From positions 1 to 15,376 of the forward strand of contig JBBSBE010000096.1 in NCBI GenBank assembly GCA_038251625.1: 15,376 nucleotides of DNA. The letters run 5' to 3'. The notes below the pieces were generated by a model, which saw only the letters and a program-made list of their open reading frames with translations, was not told where the DNA came from and did not search any database. Positions 7,002 through 13,610 of the stretch are shown here, one piece after another. The stretch's first letter is position 1, and every line of letters begins with the position of its first letter. The DNA is from JBBQXK01 sp038251625. Lineage in GTDB: Bacteria; Pseudomonadota; Alphaproteobacteria; Rhodobacterales; Rhodobacteraceae. Both the position numbers and the translations under genes were made by a program.

Positions 7002-8234
7002 TCAGCGACAGTAGGAACCGCTGCGATAGCGGGCGACATCGAAATGCAGGTGGTTTTCGTGGTACCCGTCAGAGCCCGGCCCGAGGGTTGTGCCAAAGAT
7101 CCCGCAGGCGGCCTTGTGCGCCGCGCGCAAGGCGGGTTCGCGCTTGTAACCACCCAGAACATCCATCCGCTTGCCGTTGCCCAGCACGACGGCAGAGATG
7201 TCGATGGCGTTGCCGCGCCCGTGTTCGCTGATCTTTGCGCCCTTGACGTTGTTGCGCGTCCGGCAGGCGTAGGAGGCCGCAATCTTCAGTTCGGCCACAC
7301 CGGGTTTGCCCACCGCAGGTTTCAGCCCGCGCGTCACCCATGTCGAGAGGGCGCGCGCGGCCGCACAATCGATGGTGGCTGCGGGCGACAGGCGCACGCC
7401 GGCCACTTCCGTCACCCGCACGGGTTCCGCGATCCCGCAGCCCTGCGCACGCGCGGGGATGGGGGCAAGGCGTTCGCCCCTGATCGTAGGATCCCCGCAA
7501 AGAGCGCCCTTCTTGGGCTTCACAAGGGCCTTGCCCGGATCGATCCGGGGCGCGGCGGCGGCAAGCGTGATCTGCGCGCCGCTGTTGGCCGGGGCCGCAC
7601 GACGCTTGAGGCCCTGCGGGCGCGGGGCAGGGCGAAGCGACGAAAAGGCCTGCGGGCGGATCACCACGGCGGGCAGAGGCGCGAGCGTGGTGGCGGGCCG
7701 GGCAAGGGGGCGGCGCGGGGTCACGAACGCCGCCTGCACCACGGGTGCCGTTTCGGGCCGCAGGCGCGGGCGCGGCGAGACGAAGGCCGCCACCCGTGCC
7801 ACGGGCAGCGTAACCGCGATCGGCGCCGGTCCGTTCGAGGTGGAGAGGATCGTTTCGGTGCGGGGCGCCCCGCCGCCCGCCAGCGCCAGCAGCGCCTCGG
7901 GCGCGGGCATCAGCCGTGCGGCACGCAGCGCCAGCGTGGCGATGGTTTCGGTCAGCGTCAGGCCGGCTGGCGGTGCGTCGGTCGCGCGCGGGCCCCCGGC
8001 AGGGATCGCAACAGGCAGCGGCGACGGTGAAGACGCGGGTTCCGGCAGGGCGGCTTGTGGCGCCGCCCCGGGCGCGCGCTGCGGACGGGGTGCGGTACGG
8101 GGGGCAAGCGGGCTGGCGCTTTGGAAGGCCGCATCCACGGCAACTTGCGCCGGGCGTGGCAACGGTCGCGGCACATCGGCCAGGGCCGGGGCGGCGAACG
8201 ACAGGATCAGGGCAAGGCTGGGAAGGCACCGCAT
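7002..8234 (-). CDS. Exported extensin-like_C protein, probable LAS-type metallopeptidase
   Basis: The product has 410 residues. It has a Sec signal peptide (1-19, ending APALA), a Pro/Ala/Arg-rich low-complexity region (about 20-235) and a C-terminal extensin-like_C domain (about 245-410). The domain shows SEHGRGNAID (H338, D345) and HENHLHFD (H395, H397), the zinc-ligand pattern of LAS enzymes such as VanX and M15 carboxypeptidases. Paired cysteines (C246, C266, C290, C324, C377, C409) suggest disulfides. A peptidoglycan DD- or LD-peptidase role is inferred from this and from the adjacent PBP4 gene; bacterial members are poorly characterised. AAGGA 8 nt before ATG 8234-8232 decides the start over a GTG two codons earlier. 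It starts 11 nt after tyrC, in one operon. The long linker could span the periplasm. Confidence 0.88.
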   Translation of the reverse strand: MRCLPSLALILSFAAPALADVPRPLPRPAQVAVDAAFQSASPLAPRTAPRPQRAPGAAPQAALPEPASSPSPLPVAIPAGGPRATDAPPAGLTLTETIATLALRAARLMPAPEALLALAGGGAPRTETILSTSNGPAPIAVTLPVARVAAFVSPRPRLRPETAPVVQAAFVTPRRPLARPATTLAPLPAVVIRPQAFSSLRPAPRPQGLKRRAAPANSGAQITLAAAAPRIDPGKALVKPKKGALCGDPTIRGERLAPIPARAQGCGIAEPVRVTEVAGVRLSPAATIDCAAARALSTWVTRGLKPAVGKPGVAELKIAASYACRTRNNVKGAKISEHGRGNAIDISAVVLGNGKRMDVLGGYKREPALRAAHKAACGIFGTTLGPGSDGYHENHLHFDVARYRSGSYCR

Positions 8235-8245
8235 GGCCACAATCC

Positions 8246-9178
8246 TTAGCGGTCCGACCCTGACGGCGCAACAACGCCGGTCCGCCCGAAATCGGGGGCG
8301 GCGGTATCCTGCCCGGCTTCGATGATGCCGCGCCGGATCGCGCGGGTGCGGGTGAAATAGGCGTGCAGGTGGTCGCCGTCCCCCAGCCGGATGGCGCGCT
8401 GCAGGGCGAAAAGTTCCTCGGTGAAGCGGCCGAGGATTTCCAGCGTGGCGTCCTTGTTGGTCAGGAACACATCGCGCCACATCGTGGGATCCGAGGCCGC
8501 GATGCGCGTGAAATCGCGAAACCCTGCGGCGGAGTAGCGGATGACCTCGGTATCGGTCACGCGGCTCAGGTCATCGGCCACGCCGACCATCGTATAGGCG
8601 ATGAGGTGGGGGGTGTGCGAGGTGACGGCGAGCACGAGGTCATGGTGCGGGGCATCCATCACATCGACAAGCGCGCCCATCCCTTCCAGCAGGCTGCGCA
8701 GGCGGGCGATGGGCGCGGGATCGGTGCCATCAAGCGGTGTCATCAGCCACCAGCGGTTGACGAACAAGGTGGCAAAGCCCGAGGTGGGGCCGGAATGTTC
8801 GGTGCCCGCGAGGGGGTGGCCGGGGATGAAATGCACACCCTCCGGTATGTGGGGGGCCACAGCCCCAATCACCGCCTGCTTGACGGACCCCACATCGGTG
8901 ACGGTGGCGCCGGGGGCCAGATGCGGCGCGATCTCGGCGGCGATGGCACCCATCACACCGACGGGCACGGCCAGCACGATCAGATCGGCGCCCGCAACCG
9001 CCTCGGCCGCCGTTTCGGCCACGAGGTCGCAAAACCCAAGCTCAAGGGCCGCTTTGCGCGTGGCTGCGGTCTTGGCGTAGCCCACAATCTCAGCCGCCAG
9101 CCCGTTTTGCTTGATCGCATGGGCCATGGACGAGGCGATGAGGCCAAGCCCGATCAGGGCCACGCGCTGGTAGATCAT
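8246..9178 (-). CDS. tyrC: Prephenate/cyclohexadienyl dehydrogenase
   Basis: This is a 310-residue NAD(P)-dependent dehydrogenase of tyrosine biosynthesis. It decarboxylates prephenate to 4-hydroxyphenylpyruvate and/or arogenate to tyrosine; the sequence does not decide which. The N-terminal Rossmann motif is VALIGLGLIASS (residues 6-17). The substrate-site signature GHPLAGTEHSG lies at 120-130, followed by the all-helical dimerisation domain (SHTPHLIAYTMVG). There is no chorismate mutase or ACT domain, so it is monofunctional. The start is ATG 9178-9176, which overlaps the hisC stop in an ATGA, implying translational coupling. The next gene begins 11 nt after its stop. A hisC-tyrC pair is a familiar arrangement in this group, and the HisC paralogue may also act as an aromatic aminotransferase. 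Confidence 0.94.
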   Translation of the reverse strand: MIYQRVALIGLGLIASSMAHAIKQNGLAAEIVGYAKTAATRKAALELGFCDLVAETAAEAVAGADLIVLAVPVGVMGAIAAEIAPHLAPGATVTDVGSVKQAVIGAVAPHIPEGVHFIPGHPLAGTEHSGPTSGFATLFVNRWWLMTPLDGTDPAPIARLRSLLEGMGALVDVMDAPHHDLVLAVTSHTPHLIAYTMVGVADDLSRVTDTEVIRYSAAGFRDFTRIAASDPTMWRDVFLTNKDATLEILGRFTEELFALQRAIRLGDGDHLHAYFTRTRAIRRGIIEAGQDTAAPDFGRTGVVAPSGSDR

Positions 9179-10260
9179 CGCATGCCCTTCCACTGCGCCA
9201 CGGCATGGGCGACGCGGCGGCAGCCGCTTTCGTCGCCCACGGTGATGCGCAGGCAGTGCGGCAGGTTGTAGCCCGCCACACGCCGCACGATGAGGCCCTG
9301 CCCGCGCAGATAATCGTCGCAGGCTTCCGCCTCGGCGGGATCGGCGAAACGGGCCAGCACGAAATTGGCCATCGAGGTATCGGTGGGCACACCCACCTCG
9401 GCCAGCGCTTCGGACAGCCAATGGCGCATCCGCGTATTCTCGCCCCGGCATTTCGTGACCCAGTCCTGATCGCGCACGGCGGCTTCGGCCGTCTCAAGCT
9501 GCGTGCTGGACAGGTTGAAGGGGCCGCGCACGCGGTTCAGCACATCGATGATGGCGCGCGGCCCGTAGCCCCAGCCGATCCGCAAGCCGCCAAGGCCATA
9601 GATCTTGGAAAACGTGCGGGTCATGAAAACGTTGGCCCGTTCGGTCGCGAGCCCGGCGCCGCCGTCGAAGCCTTCCACATATTCGGCATAGGCGCCGTCG
9701 AGCACCAGAATGGCCTGCGGCGGCAGGCCGTCGGCAAGCCGCTGGATTTCGGCAGGCGAGACCATCGTGCCGGTGGGGTTGTTCGGGTTGGCGATGAAGA
9801 CAAGGCTGGTCCGGTCCGAACAGGCGGCCAGAATGGCATCGACATCCGTCACACGCTCGCGTTCGCGCACCATGACGGGCGTGGCACCCACTGCATTGGC
9901 CGAAACGCGGTAAAGCAGGAAGCCGTGTTCGGTGAAGATCACGTCCGTCCCGGGGCCGGCATAGGCCTGGCAGAGAAAAATGATGATCTCGTCCGAACCC
10001 ACGCCACAGATGATACGGTCGGGATCAAGGCCGTGGACGGCCCCGATGGCGGCGCGCAGGCTTTTGTGATCGGTCGAGGGGTAGCGGTGCAACTGGTGAA
10101 CGGAGCGCGAGAACGCCTCTTTCGCGCGGTCCGAGGGCCCGAAGGGGTTTTCGTTGGCGCTGAGCTTCAGCGCGTTGGACACGCCTTCGATATGCGCGGC
10201 ACCGCCCTGATAGAGGTCGATATCCATGATACCGGGCTGGGGGCGGATCTGATCGTTCAT
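9175..10260 (-). CDS. hisC: Histidinol-phosphate aminotransferase
   Basis: This is a 361-residue PLP-dependent aminotransferase (fold type I, HisC family). It converts imidazole-acetol phosphate to histidinol phosphate with glutamate as donor. Visible motifs are KLSANENPFGPS (residues 32-43) for substrate binding, NPNNPTGT (158-165), LDGAYAEY (187-194) for the PLP-ring aspartate, and TFSKIYGLGGLRIGW (216-230) with the Schiff-base lysine K219. The gene is not in a his operon here but leads a run with tyrC, so transamination of aromatic keto acids is a plausible second function. ATG 10260-10258 has GAGGA six nt upstream. The frame is open further upstream into the intergenic region, but that extension has no Shine-Dalgarno or family similarity. 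Confidence 0.95.
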   Translation of the reverse strand: MNDQIRPQPGIMDIDLYQGGAAHIEGVSNALKLSANENPFGPSDRAKEAFSRSVHQLHRYPSTDHKSLRAAIGAVHGLDPDRIICGVGSDEIIIFLCQAYAGPGTDVIFTEHGFLLYRVSANAVGATPVMVRERERVTDVDAILAACSDRTSLVFIANPNNPTGTMVSPAEIQRLADGLPPQAILVLDGAYAEYVEGFDGGAGLATERANVFMTRTFSKIYGLGGLRIGWGYGPRAIIDVLNRVRGPFNLSSTQLETAEAAVRDQDWVTKCRGENTRMRHWLSEALAEVGVPTDTSMANFVLARFADPAEAEACDDYLRGQGLIVRRVAGYNLPHCLRITVGDESGCRRVAHAVAQWKGMR

Positions 10261-10306
10261 GGTCGGTCCTCGGCGGCGCATTCCTCGGGCATCGCCCGCT
10301 TCTAGC

Positions 10307-10341
10307 GGCGGAGTTCCGCCTTGGCCAGAGGCGGATTCCGC
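10307..10341. promoter_or_regulatory. Two similar dyads upstream of hisC
   Basis: Between the divergent hisC and methyltransferase genes (188 nt without a gene) lie two related inverted repeats: GGCGGA-GT-TCCGCC at 10307-10320 and GCGGA-T-TCCGC at 10331-10341. Their centres are about 22-23 bp apart. They may be regulator half-sites or hairpins in the hisC leader RNA. No convincing -35/-10 pair was found for hisC. Confidence 0.3.
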
Positions 10342-10380
10342 TGCCCGCCTGCCTGGGGTGCGGGCGGCAGGCGCGGCGTT

Positions 10381-10411
10381 TGTCTTGCCGCAGCAGAAAT
10401 CTGTCTTGCGG
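10381..10411. promoter_or_regulatory. 21-bp-spaced direct repeats before the methyltransferase-ABM-AraC operon
   Basis: TGTCTTGC occurs at 10381-10388 and again at 10402-10409, exactly 21 bp apart (two helical turns). Flanking positions also partly agree (T-T/C before, C/G-G after). Head-to-tail sites at this spacing are characteristic of AraC-family binding, and an AraC-family gene is the third gene of the run starting at 10449. Confidence 0.35.
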
Positions 10412-10448
10412 TCGAAAGCGGTAAGGCGCGCAGGGCGGCGATGATGGG

Positions 10449-11078
10449 GTGACGCCAGCCGGAGCCGATGATGCAGCCGTTCCCACCCTGACACGCGCCT
10501 ATGATCGCGCGGCCCGAAGCTGGCCCGCGCGGATGGCCGCGCTGGGGTACCCTGCGGCTTATCGCGGCTTTGTTGCCGCTTGCGGACCGGGCCGGGCGGA
10601 AACCGTGCTGGATGCCGGATGCGGCGCGGGCGATTTCGCCACGGCATGGTGCGCGGTGCGGGGGCAGGCCGGGCAGCTGACATTGCTGGATCCGGCGCCG
10701 GCGATGCTGGCGCAGGCGATCGCCCGCTTCCAGGGCGAGCGGGTACGCGCGATCTGCGACGGGCTGGGCGCGCTGGAGGGTTGTGGCGGCCAGGATGTGA
10801 TCCTTTGTGCGCATGTGATCGAGCATCTGGACGATCCCGGCGCGGGCATCGCCGCGCTGGGGCGGGCGCTGGCACCGCAAGGGCGCATCCTGCTGGTTGT
10901 CAGCAAGCCCCATTGGTGCAACCGGCTGATCTGGCTGCGCTGGCGCCATCGCACCCTTGCCCCGCGCGAAGTGCGGCGCCTGATTGCCGGGGCGGGCCTT
11001 GTCTGCCACGCGGAACATGCCTTTGCCGCGGGGCCGCCGTCGCGCACCAGCCGTGGCTACGTTCTAACCCACCCCTGA
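10449..11078 (+). CDS. Class I SAM-dependent methyltransferase
   Basis: The product has 209 residues. Motif I is VLDAGCGAGDFATAW (about residues 53-67), with the acidic post-I residue in TLLDPAPAML. Motif II/III elements are DVILCAHVIEHLDD and ALGRALAPQGRILLVVSKPH. This is the Methyltransf_11/UbiE-like Rossmann family; the methyl acceptor cannot be predicted. The C-terminal part (WLRWRHRTLAPREVRRLIAG) resembles the lid of small-molecule methyltransferases. The start is taken as GTG 10449, the only in-frame candidate before the conserved core (an in-frame stop lies at 10422-10424); the Shine-Dalgarno is weak. It is followed after 13 nt by the ABM gene, suggesting an operon with it and the AraC-family gene. 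Confidence 0.85.
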   Translation: MTPAGADDAAVPTLTRAYDRAARSWPARMAALGYPAAYRGFVAACGPGRAETVLDAGCGAGDFATAWCAVRGQAGQLTLLDPAPAMLAQAIARFQGERVRAICDGLGALEGCGGQDVILCAHVIEHLDDPGAGIAALGRALAPQGRILLVVSKPHWCNRLIWLRWRHRTLAPREVRRLIAGAGLVCHAEHAFAAGPPSRTSRGYVLTHP

Positions 11079-11091
11079 AAGGACAGACCCG

Positions 11092-11388
11092 ATGTTGATC
11101 GTAACCGTTGCCTTCACCACCCTGCCGGAAAACCGCACACGCGCGGTTGGGGCGCTTTTGTCAGAGGCCCCCATTGTGCGGGCGCTGTCGGGCAATCTGG
11201 GCTATGCTGTCGGCCTTGACGCCGAAACGCCGGGAGGGGTGCATCTGACCCACCGCTGGACCGACGCCGCCGCCTTTGCCGCCTACCGCGCCAGCGACGG
11301 CTTTGCCGCCGTCGGGGCGGCGGTCTTTCCGCTGATGACGGGCAAGCCGGTCAGCGAGGTGTTCGAGGCGGCCCTCATGGATGGCTGA
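11092..11388 (+). CDS. ABM-fold protein (antibiotic biosynthesis monooxygenase-like)
   Basis: The product has 98 residues and the length and beta-alpha-beta pattern of the dimeric alpha/beta-barrel ABM family. Visible features are the opening strand MLIVTVAFTTL, a helix over ENRTRAVGALLSEAP, a central strand with GYAVGLDAETPGGVHLTHRW, and the helix DAAAFAAYRASDGF that is typical of ABM proteins. ABM members include quinone-forming monooxygenases and haem-degrading enzymes, but many have no known activity, so no reaction is assigned. AAAGGA sits about 9 nt before ATG 11092. It lies 13 nt after the methyltransferase gene and 3 nt before the AraC-family gene, so the three are almost certainly cotranscribed. 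Confidence 0.75.
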   Translation: MLIVTVAFTTLPENRTRAVGALLSEAPIVRALSGNLGYAVGLDAETPGGVHLTHRWTDAAAFAAYRASDGFAAVGAAVFPLMTGKPVSEVFEAALMDG

Positions 11389-11391
11389 CCG

Positions 11392-12147
11392 ATGACCCTG
11401 CCCGCCTTCTGCATCGCCCGGACCTTTCCGCCCGAACCGCCCGTGACGCACCGGTTCGACAGGCACTATCTGCTGTATGCGCTGAAGGGCACGATGCGGC
11501 TTGAGGCCGAGGGGCGATGCTGGAGCCTGCCGCCCGCGCGCGCGGCGTGGATCGCGGCGGGGGCGCCGATTACCGTGGCGCTGGCCCGGCCGGTGGAGGT
11601 GTGTTCGCTGCTCTTCGCGCCAGAGGCTTTCGCGGCGCCTGCCGCCGCGCTGACCGTGTTCGAAATCACGCCCCTTTTGCGCGAGGTTATCTGCGCCTTG
11701 CGCGACCACGGGCCAGAGGCGACCGCCCTGCCCACCGATGCGCGGCTGTTGTTCGAGACGGCGGCGATGCTGGCTGCCCGATTGAGCGAAACCCCAAGCC
11801 GGGCGGTGATGCCCGCCGGGCAAAGCGCGCCGGTGCGGCGGGCGCTGGCTGCCACGGATGCGGCCATCGACGCGCCCCCCGGCTTTGCCGCACTTGCAGA
11901 CGGGGTGGGGATGACGCCGCGCACGCTGGCGCGGCGGTTTCAGGAAGAGTTGGGGATGAACTGGCGGCAGGCGCTGCAAAGGCTGCGGATGATCCGTGCC
12001 TGCGAGGCGCTGGCAGAGGGCGATACGCCGGTGACAGAGGTTGCCCTGTCCGTCGGCTACGCCTCGCCCAGCGCGTTCAACGCGGCCTTTCGTGCCTTCG
12101 CCGGGGTCAGCCCCGGCGAATGGCGCAGCAGCGCAAAGGGGGCCTAG
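11392..12147 (+). CDS. AraC-family transcriptional regulator
   Basis: The product has 251 residues. The N-terminal half looks like a cupin-type sensor (residues about 10-75: THRFDRHYLLYALKGTMRLE and SLPPARAAWIAAGAP). The C-terminal 90 residues form the double helix-turn-helix of AraC/XylS. The first HTH is FAALADGVGMTPRTLARRFQ; the connecting helix is MNWRQALQRLRMIRACEALA; the second HTH is VTEVALSVGYASPSAFNAAF, ending with the family motif FRAFAGVSPGEWR. It starts 3 nt after the ABM gene and is presumably a local regulator. Direct repeats at 10381-10409 are candidate sites. The last codons overlap the convergent YqhA-like gene: both stop codons lie within CTAG at 12144-12147. Confidence 0.92.
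   Translation: MTLPAFCIARTFPPEPPVTHRFDRHYLLYALKGTMRLEAEGRCWSLPPARAAWIAAGAPITVALARPVEVCSLLFAPEAFAAPAAALTVFEITPLLREVICALRDHGPEATALPTDARLLFETAAMLAARLSETPSRAVMPAGQSAPVRRALAATDAAIDAPPGFAALADGVGMTPRTLARRFQEELGMNWRQALQRLRMIRACEALAEGDTPVTEVALSVGYASPSAFNAAFRAFAGVSPGEWRSSAKGA
12097..12120. repeat. Perfect 10-bp inverted repeat inside the end of the AraC gene
   Basis: TTCGCCGGGG (12097-12106) and its exact complement CCCCGGCGAA (12111-12120) flank a TCAG loop. It lies 24 nt before the shared stop codons of the convergent genes. It encodes part of the conserved AFAGVSPGE motif, so protein constraint may explain some of it. No T-run follows on either strand. Confidence 0.6.
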
Positions 12148-12761
12148 TGCTTGCCACCGCTGACGTTGCCCAGGTAATCCATGATTGCGAGCAGCACACC
12201 GGAGATCACGAAGGTCAGGTGGATGATGGTGAACCAGAACAGCTGACGTTCATCCACCGCGCTGTGTTCGCCGCCACCGCCGATTTCCATGAAGCGTTTG
12301 AGCAGGTGAATCGCCGAGATGGCGACGATGGAGCCCACCAGTTTCATCTTGAGGCCGGCGAAATCGACCTTGCCCATCCAGTCGGGCCGGTCACCGCCAT
12401 CCTCGATGTTGAGCTTGGAGACGAAGTTCTCATACCCCGAGAAAAGCACGATCAAAAGCAGGTTGCCCGCAAGCGTCAGGTCGATCAGCGACAGCACGAC
12501 AAGGATCGCCTCGTCCGATGATTCCATCAGCATCGTGGGCACACTTTCCACCAGTTCGCGCAGAAACAGGATCGAGATGCAGCCCAGCGACAGCACGAGG
12601 CCCGCATACATCGGCGCCATCAACCAGCGCGAGGCAAAGAGGGTTTGCTCGAAGCCTTCCTCAAGCCGCTTGCGTGCCGAGTTCTGGACGGGAAGCGGCT
12701 GGGACGCCGCATTGATGGCTGGGTGGTCTTCAGACGAGTCGTTCGCCACTTCGGTGGACAT
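12144..12761 (-). CDS. YqhA/UPF0114 (TIGR00645) family inner-membrane protein
   Basis: The product has 205 residues. After a polar N-terminus of about 35 residues come four hydrophobic segments: WLMAPMYAGLVLSLGCISIL, AILVVLSLIDLTLAGNLLLI, a third around LVGSIVAISAIHLL, and FWFTIIHLTFVISGVLLAIM. The patterns EQTLFASRWLMAPMYAGL, FSGYENFVSKL and WMGKVDFAGLKMKL are hallmarks of the YqhA/UPF0114 family, whose transport or other function is unknown. ATG 12761-12759 is chosen because GGAGG lies five nt upstream; the frame is open to 12872 but without support. The stop overlaps that of the convergent AraC gene. The 188 nt upstream hold a perfect palindrome (12848-12865) and the rpsD terminator; I found no convincing promoter hexamers. 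Confidence 0.9.
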   Translation of the reverse strand: MSTEVANDSSEDHPAINAASQPLPVQNSARKRLEEGFEQTLFASRWLMAPMYAGLVLSLGCISILFLRELVESVPTMLMESSDEAILVVLSLIDLTLAGNLLLIVLFSGYENFVSKLNIEDGGDRPDWMGKVDFAGLKMKLVGSIVAISAIHLLKRFMEIGGGGEHSAVDERQLFWFTIIHLTFVISGVLLAIMDYLGNVSGGKH

Positions 12762-12847
12762 CGGAGCCTCCAGAATGACGCCTGCCCGCACCAAAAGGGA
12801 CGAGACCGGGGCGCCATGCGCCGATTCGCCGAAGCGGATCATGCCAC

Positions 12848-12865
12848 CGCCAGATGCATCTGGCG
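12848..12865. promoter_or_regulatory. Perfect 18-bp palindrome upstream of the YqhA-like gene
   Basis: CGCCAGATGCATCTGGCG is its own reverse complement with no spacer. It lies in non-coding DNA 87 bp upstream of the YqhA-like ATG, between that gene and the rpsD terminator. The absence of a loop suits a DNA site for a dimeric regulator better than an RNA hairpin. The regulator is unknown. Confidence 0.45.
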
Positions 12866-12892
12866 ATGACACAAAGCGCCGTTCAGAAACGG

Positions 12893-12922
12893 AAAAGGCC
12901 GCGCCTCCGGGGAGGCACGGCC
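12893..12922 (-). terminator. Intrinsic terminator of rpsD
   Basis: Arms 12897-12908 and 12911-12922 pair as a GC-rich stem with one G-U pair in the minus-strand RNA (GGCCGUGCCU with AGGCGCGGCC). They are followed by TTTTCCGTTTC. It starts about 27 nt past the rpsD stop. In the plus direction the wobble becomes a C-A mismatch and no T-run follows, so it acts for rpsD. Confidence 0.8.
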
Positions 12923-12949
12923 CTTCGCCTGCGGCGCCAGAGCGCGCGA

Positions 12950-13570
12950 TCAGTTCTTGGCGTAGTATTCCACGACGAGGTTCGGCTCCATCTGCACCGG
13001 GTAGGGCACGTCGCCCAGGGCCGGGGTGCGGACGAACTTGGCCGTCATCTTGTGGTGGTCGACTTCCAGGTAATCGGGCACGTCCCGTTCGGCCAGGCTG
13101 ACGGCCTCCAGCACCAGCGCCATCTGTTTGGACGCCTGCTTGACCTCGACAACATCGCCCTCTTTCACGCGGTAAGAGGCGATGTTGACGCGGTTGCCGT
13201 TCACCGTGACGTGGCCATGGTTCACGAACTGGCGGGCGGCAAAGATGGTGGGCACGAATTTCGCGCGGTAGACCACCGCATCGAGGCGACGCTCCAGCAG
13301 GCCCACAAGGTTTTCACCGGTGTCGCCGGTCACCCGGGCGGCTTCTGCATAGATGCGCTTGAACTGCTTTTCGGTCAGGTCGCCGTAGTAGCCCTTGAGC
13401 TTTTGCTTGGCGCGCAGCTGGGTGCCGAAGTCCGACAGCTTGTTCTTGCGGCGCTGGCCGTGCTGGCCGGGGCCATATTCGCGCTTGTTCACCGGGGATT
13501 TCGGACGGCCCCAGATGTTTTCGCCCATGCGGCGGTCGATCTTGTACTTGGCAGAGGTGCGTTTTGTCAC
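12950..13570 (-). CDS. rpsD: 30S ribosomal protein S4
   Basis: This is the 206-residue primary 16S rRNA-binding protein of the small subunit, needed for early 30S assembly and decoding fidelity. The N-terminal segment (MTKRTSAKYKIDRRMGENIW, then REYGPGQHGQRRKNKLSDFG) and the S4 RNA-binding domain (RRLDAVVYRAKF, ARQFVNHGHVTVNGNRVNI, from about residue 93) are unmistakable. The length is normal for alphaproteobacteria. The start codon is GTG (13570-13568), with AGGAG seven nt upstream. The gene is a single-gene unit: its promoter is predicted at 13754-13782, about 175 nt upstream, and its terminator at 12893-12922. The long leader holds a hairpin and repeat-like sequences. Confidence 0.97.
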   Translation of the reverse strand: MTKRTSAKYKIDRRMGENIWGRPKSPVNKREYGPGQHGQRRKNKLSDFGTQLRAKQKLKGYYGDLTEKQFKRIYAEAARVTGDTGENLVGLLERRLDAVVYRAKFVPTIFAARQFVNHGHVTVNGNRVNIASYRVKEGDVVEVKQASKQMALVLEAVSLAERDVPDYLEVDHHKMTAKFVRTPALGDVPYPVQMEPNLVVEYYAKN

Positions 13571-13610
13571 CGCTGATCTCCTTCACGCGTTTTGGTCCTT
13601 CGGCTGTGCT

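Noticed and set aside
8363..9271. 302-codon plus-strand open frame opposite tyrC
   Set aside because: It is antisense to unmistakable prephenate dehydrogenase motifs and is His/Gly-rich like other shadows.
12762..12872. Longer YqhA-like start at 12872
   Set aside because: GGAGG is placed five nt before ATG 12761; the upstream extension crosses the palindrome and has no ribosome-binding site.
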